Positions 32,601 through 46,076 of a DNA stretch of 64,000 nt are shown here, in pieces. The notes beneath the pieces are model-generated. The model made no database searches. It was given only the letters and a program-made list of their open reading frames with translations, and was not told the DNA's origin. The translations under genes and the position numbers were made by a program. Source of the stretch: Scolanthus callimorphus (Eukaryota > Cnidaria > Anthozoa > Actiniaria > Edwardsiidae); NCBI GenBank assembly GCA_033964015.1, contig CM066918.1:21659387-21723386 (forward strand), written 5' to 3'. Position 1 is the first letter of the stretch. The number at the start of each line of letters is the position of its first letter.

Positions 32601-35600
32601 CAGAAAACGATAGAAAAGATTGGCAACGTGAGGAAATAGCGAGATGGACAGATTCGTTTTGATTCACTTGTGAAAGAGAGAGAGGCTCGTGTTCCCACAG
32701 CCTTTGTTGTTCTCCCAACTTTTCACGCGTGCTACCATCAGGCTATGGTACATGGAAAAATGTGTTCTATTTCTTAAATAGGCACTTTAAAGATCAATGG
32801 TCTTGGACGGACACAACCTTGAAAACACGACGTTTTCATCTAAGTATCAATGTGGAAACTCGTCCACTCGCTTCCTCTTCGTGTAACTTTGTTATGTACT
32901 GCAGAAGAGAATGATAACTGGGGTGGTGGGAAAAATCAGGGAGCTTTCTCGAGGAGCTAATTTCTGTTGAAACGGTAACAAAAAAAGAACTCTTTCCATT
33001 GATAGCTGTAGCATCTGCTGATTAGTGGTCAACAACAAAAAGGAAACAGAATAACTCCGTGCCAAGACTGTAACTCACCTCTAAGTCATTGCACATGAGA
33101 CTGGTGGAGATCACGCTTTTCTTCATCAGATCTAGCAGCAGTTCGGAGTGCTTATACGCCAAATGGACACGCTCCTTAGAGGCACTGCCACACAGAAAAA
33201 GAGACAAAATGAAGCACACGTTTGGAAAGATCTAGAAGAACTGTCAAAGCAAGAGTGTTACCTGGGATGGTGTATGAATACTTTAGCGTACACCACATAG
33301 GCATTAGGGTCGATCAGCATACACGACACTGAAAGGTTAGAAGGCAAAAGAGGCATGTGATTAGTATAACGAGGAATGGCAATGGCTCTACCAAAGAACA
33401 AGTTACGGCTTTCTCCTTTCAAACTATCGAGATATTGACCACATATTCAGCACTTGTCTAGCCTTTTGCAAAGTAGTGCTTGATAACCGATAATTGCACT
33501 TCACATATCCCTACCTGAGTTCTTCTTACATATAGCCCCGCTTGCCATGACAATCTCATCAATATTTTTCATCTTCCAGTCAATTCCCATCACTGCTCGC
33601 ACCTAAAAATAAGTCAACGCGACAATGAGTTCAATCAGTGGTGTAGGAGCTTCCTCTAACGCTATTGCCTTGGTACACCTCATTGCGCTAAAGTTCTCTC
33701 TTTTGTTTTGTAGTCAAGTGTTTCAATTCAATAGGGTAAGATCTTCCGAGCGTGCAACACGCTCATTTGAATTAGGAGGACTGCAAAATCCCAGCTCAAC
33801 GCAACTGTCACGATACAAAACTTCAAAAGTTGGCCTGTCGTTTCTGTACTTATACTTCCAATTCCAAATTTATGCTCTGGACAATTTCAGCTATAAACGA
33901 ACGCGCTCTTCTTTATTCAGAAATGATCAAGCCGTCTCCCACAACTACCGGAATGCAGCGCGCGCTTTTTTCACAGTTTGCTCAACAAATATCCCTCATT
34001 TACCGACACGCAGTGTGCGTTATAGCTGGAATCGTCCATTATTCTTTTTTGTTGTTAATCGACCACGAAACAGATGAAACGGGATCGGATGCTGATGAAA
34101 ATTACGTAACCCGGACAACTCCTAAAGATGGTATCAGTATACTACAAACCAAACAGGTAAAAGGAATTGAGAAAATATCAGAATCGAGAGAAATCACGAC
34201 TAGCTCCTAAATGGCTTTTTTTTCTTAGCCAATTGCAAGCCGAACCTAGTTACTAAGTAATTACACAATTGTATTTACTACAGAATTCGATTGGCTGAGA
34301 AAAACGAGTAGCCAATGAGAACGCAAAGAAATCGCAATTACATAACAAGTCTTGACAGTCATGTGAAATCCGCTCTATTAGTAATTACAGCAAATTCATA
34401 GTTAATCAAGCGATCTCAAAACATTCTCTATATGTGCAGCTATTACTCATATATTCAGTTAAGTATCGCATCGTTAGCGTGGGATGCCTGTGATAGGACC
34501 AGCCAAGGGCGATGTTAGTGTATGTACCATGGATCCACTGCTGATGGTCTGACTTGTGCTAACTACCACCCCAGCCCCTCCGTTATCAGAGTAGGGCACC
34601 GAGAACGTCACTTTTCCAGGAAATGATTTGGCAGCATGGTACCACGGGCGGCTAGTGGGATCGTACCTAGAGAACCAATTAGATTATAACCGTCAAATTA
34701 CTCGTGCTTTGTTTTTCTTTGTTCGCTACACTATAGAAGAGTTTTTGAGGCATTATCATGATACCTTATTCTTGTCAAAGATAAACAAAATTGTTGAAGA
34801 AGAAAGAGCTACCCACTGTACAAGTCATAAGTCTTTAAACGAAAAAGCTTCAATTGCTATGCACACGGGCGGATCGAGATTTTGAGTGGTTTTATTGTTC
34901 TCTTCAGCACAATCGTCATCATGCTTGTCAATCGGCATACGGATGGCTTGGCTTGATTGGATACCATAGCCAAGCTTGGCGGCATTCAAGAGGACGGCCC
35001 ACCAAACTCATGGGTGGGTCACGCAATGCCGACCGTACTGGAGAGGGGGAGCTCCATCTCAATTTCAGGAAAGTCCCTTTTAGGGGTCGGGTTCTCCTTT
35101 ACTTTGCTTTAAAAACTCTATGAAACTTGCGCAGCGGGATTTCAGGACGTCCTTTGATCGCCAACTTCACTGTTTCCTTGATTTTGGTAAACGTATATTG
35201 TACAATGTTCTGTACCTAAGGATTTAGTCATTGGAACACACCTGTTATTGTAAGTCTGTCGTCCAGGATACTGACGCATAGCACCGGAGTTAGTAGCGAT
35301 GTATCGCCACGCCGCGTCACCGCCAAGAACACGCATCGGGTTTCGGTTCCAGCTGTGAAACATGCATTTCACATTAGTCTTGGTAAATCGGGCATCTCTA
35401 GTGACGCATTTCTAGTGACGCATCTCTAGTGACGCATCTCTAGTGACGCATCTCTAGTGACGCATCTCTAGTGACACATCTCTAGTGACGCATCTCTAGT
35501 GACGCATCTCTAGTGACGCATCTCTAGTGATGCATCTCTAGTGACACATCTCTAGTGACGCATCTCTAGTGACGCATGTCTAGTGACGTATCTCTAGTGA

Positions 35601-38600
35601 TGCATCTCTAGTGACGCATCTCTAGTGACGCATCTCTAGTGACGCATCTCTAGTGACGCATATCTAGTGACGCATCTCTAGTGACACATCTCTAGTGACG
35701 CATCTCTAGTGACGCATCTCTAGTGATGCATCTCTAGTGACACATCTCTAGTGACACATCTCTAGTGACGCATCTCTAGTGACGCATCTCTAGTGACGCA
35801 TCTCTAGTGACGCATCTCTAGTGACGCATCTCTAGTGACACATCTCTAGTGATGCATCTCTAGTGACGCATCTCTAGTGACGCATCTCTAGTGACGCATC
35901 TCTAGTGATGCATCTCTAGTGACGCATCTCTAGTGATCGACGCATCTCTAGTGACATATCTCTAGTGATGCATCTCTAGTGACGCATCTCTAGTGACGCA
36001 TCTCTAGTGACACATCTCTAGTGACACATCTCTAGTGATGCATCTCTAGTGACACATCTCTAGTGATGCATCTCTAGTGATGCATCTCTAGTGACGCAAC
36101 TCTAGTGACGCATCTCTAGTGACGCATCTCTAGTGACGCATCTCTAGTGACACATCTCTAGTGATGCATCTCTAGTGACGCATCTCTAGTGACGCATCTC
36201 TAGTAACACATCTCTTGTGACGCATCTCTAGTGACGCATCTCTAGTGACGCATCTCTTGTGACACTGATTTGAAATTTCGCTTATCTAAATTAGTCCAAA
36301 TTAGTCGAAATTAGCTTTATACTTTTCTCTAAAAATCCCGTAGGAAAAAAAATATAAAGCCTCTGGTAAAAATATAAAGCTCCGTGCCAAATATAAAGCT
36401 TCCGACCAAAATAAAAAGTCTCGATCGGGCCAAAATATGAAGTTTCGGGCCAAAATATAAAACTTCGGGCCAAAACACAAAGTCTCGGGGCAAAATATAA
36501 AACCTTGGGCCAAAACATAAAGTCTCGGGCCAAAATAATCAAGCCTATAATCAAAACAGAATATGTTTGTCCTCTTGACGTACCTAAGATTCTCATTCAC
36601 TCACCACTTTTCTATTTCTCTAGTGAGACGAATATCCGCGAGCACTTCTCTCCTAAGAGCCTGCATGGGCTGAACACTCCGCTTGCCGTCCACATAGTCT
36701 GACAGCTCCTTGACAAACTCGAGGGTCTCCTGAAGGTACACGAGACGTTATCGAATTATTGAGTGCTTGACAGACAAACGTCAAACAAATAACAGCTATA
36801 GATATGAAAATCAAACTCACGAATCTTACCGGGGTGTTCTCAAACCTGTAGGGGTCTTCAAAACAGCTGGAGCTCAAAAAATAGCTGGAAAAAGAAAACA
36901 AGGAATATATGAAATAATGTACCGTGTTTGCTCCTTCTTGTTGGGAAAAGCATGCGCAGGCTTTCTTAAGATAGATTGTCCAATCGCCAATCTGCGGTTT
37001 TCATATTTCGTCGCCTCGCGGGGGAGGACTCTGGTGACAGCCACTGGCGCATCCCCGAGATTTGATGCAAAATGGCTGTGCTCTCCTTTCTGTTGTAAGG
37101 AGTTTCGGATATGTTTGAAACCTCCGCGACATCACGCGACAAAAAATTGCGGTCGGTCGCGCCGAGTTGCACTTAGTTTACATTAGTGATTTTGAGTTGA
37201 CACGTACGTGCGAGAAACATCGCCGCGACTCGCGCGACAAAAATTACAAGTGTAAACAGGCCTTTAGTAAATTTTGATGACACTGGCGAACAACGGCTCA
37301 ACTTGAAGTTTCACTTTTCATCCATTAGGATAGGTCTACAAACGAATGCAAGAGCAAGCGCAAGCCTAAAATCAACATTACTAGTTTGCTTGCGCTTGCG
37401 TTCGCTTGATTTACACTAGACGCAAGCACAAAGGAACGTAACGTCTCGATTTTTAAGTAGCGCTTGCGGCTGCGCTGGCTTTCGGGTGCAAACTAGCCCA
37501 TAGAGGGTATCCGGTTGTTTCGCACACGTTTCACGTTTCCGGTTGTTTTCCCGCACGACCTGTATAAGTGGTTTCGTTTTGAGATGGTTCGCGCAAGGCC
37601 TAGGAGTACCATAGAGTATCATCGAAGAAGTGACTTATCCATAATTGCTTCAACGTGTAGTCTAACTTTAACATTTTAAGAATTGGAGAGGATAAGATAC
37701 ATACTTAGACCTGGAGAGTGTAGCCGGGAATGTTGTGTTGCTGAGGAATGCAATGGGCTTGTCCTCGATAATCGACCCGACCTTAAGATAGCGCACGATG
37801 TCGTACCGATGGTAGAGATCTGGTTCGGGGTATGCCTTGGGGGTCACGATGGCCTGGTGGTATGACCAAACATATTAACATACGATGGCCCAGGGTGATA
37901 TGGCATGTTTTGAAAGGACGGCAAACGTTCATGTTTGAGACAGAAACATGCAACCTCTTTATACGCGTCAGAAAAAATCTCGCGTTCTGATTGGCTAATG
38001 CGCGAACTCTGTCTAAACGTTAGACATGTTTGTGGTTCAAACTTGAACGTTGGACAGCCCTTTCATAAGAAATTTCGGCAACGCGTGCAATCGGTAAGAT
38101 GCAGACGACTAAGAACAGTAAAGTTACCGTGTCCGGAATTTCACGTCTTTTGAGTATGGGACAGCATGTGGTGATGACTACTTTCTTTATAATAACACTC
38201 GATGCAGTGATGAACACCCAAATATCAAAATCCGAAAACGCAAAAAGGTCAATATCTCACCTTCGTATCCATTTCGTCATTCGCGATAACCACGCACACA
38301 GCGAAGTTGGTATTATTGACAGGCCGCCAGGAGTACGTGAAGTCTGTTGTAACACCACGATAACCTAACAAGAGGACACAATATAGGCCACCATTCTCGT
38401 ACCCAGAGGAGCTCCTCTACTCAGCACCTCTAGGAAGGCTCTGGTGACAGCCACTGATACATGCGTTTAAGACAATGACCTATTTATGCGAAGTTACTTA
38501 GAGAGCGCAGAAGTCGAAGGCGTAGGCTCAAACGCATTTTGGTGTCATTTAGCCAGATACGTTTTTCAAATGCAAGATAACGCTAGGGCTAACGCTCAGA

Positions 38601-41600
38601 AGCACACATGGGACCATTTCATTAGCACGTTAGCTTTCACACAAGGTTAATTCCTTATCTCCACTCTGCCATTCTCGAACCCAGAGCTCCCCGGCTCGTC
38701 TGCTCGCAGGGGAGGCTCTGGGGACATCCATTTGAGGGACTTCGCTGATTGGCTGATTTTAAACGTTGGGGCATGCGCAGAAAGGTGTTTCTCTCAACGG
38801 CTCTGTATCAAATCTCACGCATGCGTCAATGGCTGTCACCAGAGCCTCCCCCGCGAGGTGACGAGCAGGGGAGCTCTGGGTTCGAGAATGCCACTCTGCA
38901 AGATAACGCTGTTTCCTGTACGCATGCGCGCCGTTTTAGCCAATCTGTAAAGGCTCTGAAATGACAGTGACGAGCCGGGGAGCTCTGGAAACGAGAATGA
39001 TAGGCTACATGCATTGAATGTTATAGGAACTGCGCACGCATTTGGATAATATTATTGACAGGCCCTTGCCTGTCACAGCACCTCAAAAACCTGGCCCGAA
39101 GAAAGAAAAAACACTCCGTATGAAAGGCAGGCTCTCACAAAGAAATAAAACAAGTCTCTAACAAACATGCATTCATGTTTCCTTCATGTTTTCCTGTCAA
39201 GCCATACATGAAGTATTATAGCTACAACCGTTGCATCGCGACCCACATTTTCAAAAACATCAAATTATGTTTTGATTTTTGACTTTGCTGTTCCGCCAAT
39301 CAAACTATCTGAGCCAATGAAACTCTTTGTCCTGTTTCGCCTAGTGCAGTCAACTGGCTGCACTCTTAACTAAAACCAGACAACGTCGCGACGGAAAGCC
39401 AGGCGACTGCACTAGGCGAAACAAGGCAATAATCTGATTGGCTTATAAGATTTGACTGGCAGACAGCAAAGCCAAAAACAAGTCCATGTTTTGAGAACGC
39501 GGGTCGCGATGCAACAATTTCAGCTGTGATGCATACAATAAACTTTAATGTGGAGGCATGAGACATTGCTTTTGGTTCAGGCAGAAACATATTGACAAGA
39601 AGCGCACTCTAGTGATGCTTTACAATCATGCTAATGTCAGTGCAATAGTTTAGTCCACAACAACTCGTCCGACTTTAGGGCTTCAGGGCATTATAGCTCC
39701 ATTATGATGTACAAACTAGGATACAATTCTGCATTCTCTATAAGTCACGTGACACGTACCATTATAGGTCGGATCGCCACGTGACAACACACGCCTTGAG
39801 CGTAGAACCTTGGTTCCAGTCTCTCTCCTTCTCATTGACCCCAATATTGTGGAGAATCCTAGAACAAGAATCCAACTCGTACGAAAACAACATATAACGG
39901 GATGTGGAGGGGAAAAGGCGGGGAACAAGGTGCGCAGCAAAATCTCTGCATGGCTTTAGCAACGCCTTTAATGAGAAGACGTAAAATCAAAATGAGAAAG
40001 ACAACGAATCTACAAGAACTCACGGCTGACTTCGTAATATGCTTCACGCTGCCAATTTTTAAAATATCGATATCGCTTTCGGGATTTGGGGTTTCTGTAA
40101 ACCAGTAAAACTTCGGCACGGAAGCCAGTTCACTGCATAAGCGTAACAAGAGTTTGACTGGCGGAACTGAAAACTTCCCAAAGCCATATCGATGTTTTGA
40201 ATTTGCGCCTTAGAGCGCGCCCTTTAATAAGATTCTCAGTAGCCATCACCTTACCCGGGCTATGCTCCAAGTCATTAATATTAATAACTACTGGCTCCTC
40301 TCGCGTGGATTCTGGTTGGGGGAGCTGTGGGTGCACCAAGGCACGCCCTGTGTTGGTCTCGATAACAAACGTGTAGGACAACTCGCCAGGACCAAACACC
40401 TGAAACACAACAAAGAAATTCAGAACCGTGTGTCATGACTATGTCACGCGATTTCGCCGTTGCCGCCAGAGTTTGGCAGTTGGGCTTTCTGTGCTGTCCA
40501 TCAATGCAATCCGTGTCCGTGTGAGCCAATCATATCCTTACTCAGTGCATTCGATTGGCTTCCCTTGCGAGACATGTCGCGACAGAAGCCAATTCACTGC
40601 ACTAGGCAAAACTAGGCAAGGATTTGATTGGCTCACATGGTTTGATTGGCTACACAGGAAAACCTGCCAAAAGCTCTCTCGATGTATTGAACGCGCTGGG
40701 TCGCGTGTTACCTGAAACAGCTGTAATATTCGCGTGAAGGTCTAAATAGACGGTTTTCCTGATGTTGCGCGCGACACATCAAACTAAGACTGTAAAGCTA
40801 CGGCTAAACTAGGACACATGTAGCGCGCAACATTTGTGTCCTGCATGTTTTCAGAGTGGCTTAACTAGGAAACATCGCACGCGTGTCTCGGACACATGAA
40901 ATGTTTCTTGTCTTGCGAAGGAAAAAAAAACACATTTCTTTGTGCCACGGCTACAAAATTTGTTGCGCGCAACAATGTTTCTCGCGTGGCTAAACTGGGA
41001 AACATGAGGGAAGTGTCCGGCAACAATGTTGCGCGCTACATGTGTCCTATTAGCCAGGGCTTAAGACACTGAAGGGCCACTGTTGAAGTAAACATGGCAG
41101 GTTGTATAGAAGTTTCACATACAGTAAAAACCCGCATAAAAGAACAAGTGGTTTAAGAACACTCAGGCTGAAATTTGGTCAAAAAGGTACCTTAGACATA
41201 AGAACACATGCAGCCTGAAAAATGAAAATTGTTCTTGTATAAAAAAAATAGCTGCCAGTTAGATTCGAGTAAACAGTAACCCACTGTGGTAGAATACAGT
41301 AGATCAATATAATGCTAGACCATTGCACACAGAGTTCTACAGCAGGTTACTGTATGGGGAACTCTAGGGTACATTTAGCAATCTTGTTTTCAGACTTGAC
41401 AAATTGTTGTTACCAAATGACTGTTACCTTCTGCCAATCACATTCTTTATTTTGACTGTTGGTAGTGTATGCAGTATTTATTATTAAGAAACAATTTTAA
41501 GAACATCTTAAGAACATTTTCAGGCTGATTTTACAGAAAACATCCAATGTACAAGAACAAAATCAGCCTGAATCCCCAAAACACCTGTTCTTTTATGCGG

Positions 41601-44600
41601 GTTTTTACTGTATAGCTAGAAAAACGCACGAAATTCGTCACTAAACTTCTCCAAATCACACAACTATTTTTCAGCCCTTGTGACCAATAGGCCTTTAGAG
41701 TAATTTGCAGAAATGATGTTGTAAGAAACGGAATCTGTGCCAAGTCGCGAATCCGTCGATGGTCGACACTAATTTCGTCCATGAAGTAAGCCTTCTTGAA
41801 TTACCTGCTCTGCTCTGCCTGCTGACACAGGCTCTTTAAGTTCCAATATCAGGGAACGGATGAAGTACTCTATGACTATTACTGTATGCCAGCCACAAAA
41901 TGACGCCGAAGATACTGCAAAGATAGCAGTATTGGGGGAACTGGCAACCGTAAAAAAAATGCGACTTTTGTCGGACTTGATCGCGTGTAACTTCGCTTTG
42001 CCCCATCCATTGATCCACGGATTTTTGTAAAATCCATGCCCCAGCGTAGGTTGTGTCATTTCGGATGCGCGCGCAACATCGTGAAAACCATCTATTTCTG
42101 AGGACCTGAAGAGCAGGTTTATTCAACTGAGGAGCTCGAGCCAGCGCAGTGAAATATGAGGACAGTGCTTGGCTTACACACTGCAACAGATTTTCCGCGC
42201 CCCATTCTCGTTTGGACAAATCCAATGCATCACAAAATCACCCAAAGAATAGGCCGTTTCGCGGATTGGCCGAAATTAGGCGACGTAGTGTGCCAGGGGG
42301 AGATGAAATTACCGAGGCGGCCAAATATTTCAACAAATGTTTCACACTATTACCTCTGTATTCGTGAGCAGTTCGCTGAGGGTGATGTCAATTCCTATAA
42401 CACCTATCAAATCCTGTTAAAAAACGTATGATACAAAGCTATAATGCTATTCATACTAACATTTCAAGCCGGATATAGTTTGGGCGTGCGCGTATGTGAC
42501 ACAGCAAACACCAATAAATATTTTGCTGTTTGGAAACCACGTAGTCTACCTTATAGTTTATTTCTGCGAAAAAAATCAACATTCGAAAATGCTAATAGGA
42601 TGATAGAGCGGATTTCATATGACTGTCGTGAAAACCAATCGCGAAGTGATTACACCAATTCTGAACAAAACTTATAGGAGTGATTACCAAGTGATTACCA
42701 ATTACTCACGACAGTCATCTGATCCCTGGTTGGTACATAACAAACATAACAATGGTAGCCATCGCTACTGAAATAATGTCAGGTTATCCCAAGAGTATCG
42801 ACTAGCATCTAAAACATTTACTGTAGAGGAGACAGGATTTAACGTTTTCGTCACAATCTTTATCCTTGTCATTCTCGAACCCAGAGCTCTGGTGTGGCTT
42901 TGGGGAGGCTCTGGTGACATTATTATTATTACTAGTATCCATTTGAGGGCCTTCGCTGATTGGCTGAAATGGCGCGCACGCGTGCATAAAAGTAGCTTAA
43001 TCTCGCTTTATAAAAGCGTATCTGTCAAAATAACACTGGCATTCGCTTTCAGTCGCCTTTTTCATCCTATGCCTTCGACTTGAGTGCTATAAAGGTAATT
43101 GGGAGGCATAAAACCACCATTTTCTTTTGAGCATACGTCGGTTGCTGTCGCCAGAGCCTCCCCCGCGAGGTGACGAGCCGGGGATCTCGAGAATGTATCC
43201 TTGTAAGAACATGATTCTGAAAATATTCAACACGGACTCGAAGGAGGGACAACAGCTCATGCAGTTCATACCTTTTTCTTGGTATAACATGGAGTCCCTA
43301 ACACAACATACATGCCAAGTCGCTCATCCCAGTACGGTGAAGATAGCTGCAACGAAACACGCCATATCAGGCATTTAAGGAGTAGACAAGACGGGCGAAC
43401 AAACCGTCAGGCAGACAGACAAACTGACGGATGGACAAAACAGACGGACGGACAGAAAAACGGACAGACAGACGGACGTATAAAAGAGAAAACACTGCTG
43501 CTTGCAACAAGATGCTCCAGAGGGAATTCGGAAACGTTTTGTTGCCGAAACATTGTTACCTGGTGTGTCTAATTAACAATTATTCCTCGAGCCCGGATGG
43601 GCTCTGAGTCAAAGCCCACGAGGCCGAAGGACGAATTGGCTATTGACTCAAGAGGCCATGAGAGCGAGAGGAATAATTGTTTTAGTCAAATCCCACGTCT
43701 AGTGTGTCAATTTGTATAGCCAAAAACATTTTCTGGTCTGGTCAATCACCAGTTTCTGGCTTTCAAATTCGACACTCGCTAATAGTAGGCTGTAACTACC
43801 AATCAGAACGCAGCATTGACAATAGACCACTAGTGTGATTTGACTAAACGCGGAAACATCGCTGAAACATCCACGCGCAGAGCCTCGTTTCCATACATAA
43901 ATTCCACAGGACCCCCATTATCAGGAAAAGGGCCCATTGTTGCCGCAACATTGTTCCTTTGTTTAGCCAGCCGGGAAAATACGAGACACAAAATCGACGT
44001 CATGACATAAGAATAGGCGGTGAGTCTAGTAAACACAGCGGTACAGGAACCAAATACTTACAGAGGGTCCAGCTGTGCCTCCGACAATATGACGATAGAA
44101 CCTTCCCAAGCGTAGAGCCAGTTCACTGTAATCATTAATAGTCTGCAAAGATGTAACAGCCAGAAACATATAAGTGAGTTGAAACGTGTAACAAACATAC
44201 ATTGCTTTAGTACCAAGCTGCGGAATATTCGCAGAATAAACAATTGAACAGATATTGAAAATAATGTCGTTGCAAGACTTCAAGATGTTAAATGTTAGCA
44301 TATTATCACTAACCACTGTTGCTCCACTTTATCTGAGCTTAAAATGAAATATTATGAAGGAAAAGCCTGCTTGGGTTAGCAGTCGAGAGTTCATTATTGA
44401 CCAAATATGGTCATAAAATGGCCACGAATAATCCACAGCTTGGTTCGCCGTTACATGTTTCAACTAAGTTATATGTTTCTGGTTAAGCCCATAGTGAAAT
44501 AACAGGACATTTTGGGTGGCCAGCCAGCCTAGTGTTTCACATGTTAAAATCATTGTGATAGTGAAAACGTGATCCGGTATTGGACCAGGGGGTACACTGG

Positions 44601-46044
44601 TGAAAGGGCGCTTTCGTACTTTGGCTATATTCTGCGGTTTCCGTAATTCTGCGAACTCATCGCCTCTTGAATCAACTATCTAAGCAACTAAGCAGATTTT
44701 GCAATAGCTCTCAGTGGTGTTTGTGGTTGTTAAGTGCTAGATGTGCGATCAAAGGAAGCTGCTGAAACACGGTTGACTGTGAGTTCGCAGTATAAACCAG
44801 CAGTTCATTCGTTAACGAAGCCGGTTTCACTTTTTATTTTTTTATGCGTGATACAAACTTTTGTATCAGCCTAGAAATGGCTGGGGAACATGGTACACAC
44901 CGAACCACGCTACGTTCACAGGGAATTTCTGCAGGAACCCATCCATGGGAAAAGCTGAATTTTCCATGGTAGAATAATGGGGGAAGTGTTCGGATTTCCC
45001 ATGGCTATAAACACTTTCCATGCATGCCTTATTGCTTCGTTCTACGGTCTTTTGTCCTCTGTTGTCTTTATGCCTCTTGTGCCTTGCAACACCAAGAAAG
45101 AGCCGAAATTCCCTGTGGTTACCTCGACTTTCCCATTGTTAACGGAGGCCATCTCCTCGAGTTTCCTTTTGTCCGCAACTGTGGTGACATTGCTCCTCCC
45201 GTTGCCGACAAGATGATACACGAACACGTTAGTTGTCGTGTTGGCATTCTTTACCAACTCATTCAGGCTTTTATACGACGTATCTCGACTTCCAGACACT
45301 ACGATAAGCTACGGATAACAATAACATGCTGTCAAAATACACCTGTGGCTATTTGATAGCTAATCAAGTGTAGAGAATCCCATAGCTCAAGTCTTACGCG
45401 CGCGTTGATTGGTTAAAAACGAGTGAGATTTAACGTGGAATTCAATGGTTGAAAACTGAATTCGAAAAAAAACAGCAGGTTACCCGCGGGCAAAGAAAAC
45501 TCAAAGCTCGACTCATTACAGTAAAGCCGCTGTTACACGGTGCAATGCTTTCTGCAACTTGTCTCGCAATACAAGTTGCACGAGTCATTGCAGCGTGTAA
45601 CACCCTCTGCAACGTTGCGAGACAGGTTACTGCAACCGTTGCAGCAAGTAGGATACGATTCTACTTCTCGCAACGGATTGCAGCAACTTGTCTCGCATTG
45701 CAGCGTGTAACACGAATCTTGCAACTTGTCTCGCAATTTCGTTCCCAGAAACCCTCTCTGGCTTCTTTGCGCACGTGCGTTCTGTATCAAAATGGCGGAC
45801 AAATAGTAAAAAGTTCGATACGTTGCGAGCAATCATTGCGAGCTAACATCAGCTGCAATGGCTCTTGCAACTTGCCTCGCAATGAATTGCGAGACGAGTT
45901 GCAGAAAACATTGCACCGTGTAACTCCACCTTAAATAATATCAAATCTTTGCAATGGGATTCAAGAAATTTTCATCACTCGACTAGTAAATTCCACGTTA
46001 TTTCACTTGAAAAACGATATCGCACGAGTCGCGAACCGCGAATC

Positions 46045-46076
<32 letters not shown>

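Noticed and set aside
35391..36262. CRISPR-like array
   Set aside because: The 14-bp units are contiguous with no unique spacers; it is a minisatellite in an animal intron.
43838..44036. Possible Cache exon reading PFPDNGGPVEFMYGN
   Set aside because: It overlaps dispersed-repeat sequence (GCAACAATGTTGC and TTAGTCAAATC families), and a better in-phase Cache entry exon exists at 43272-43346.
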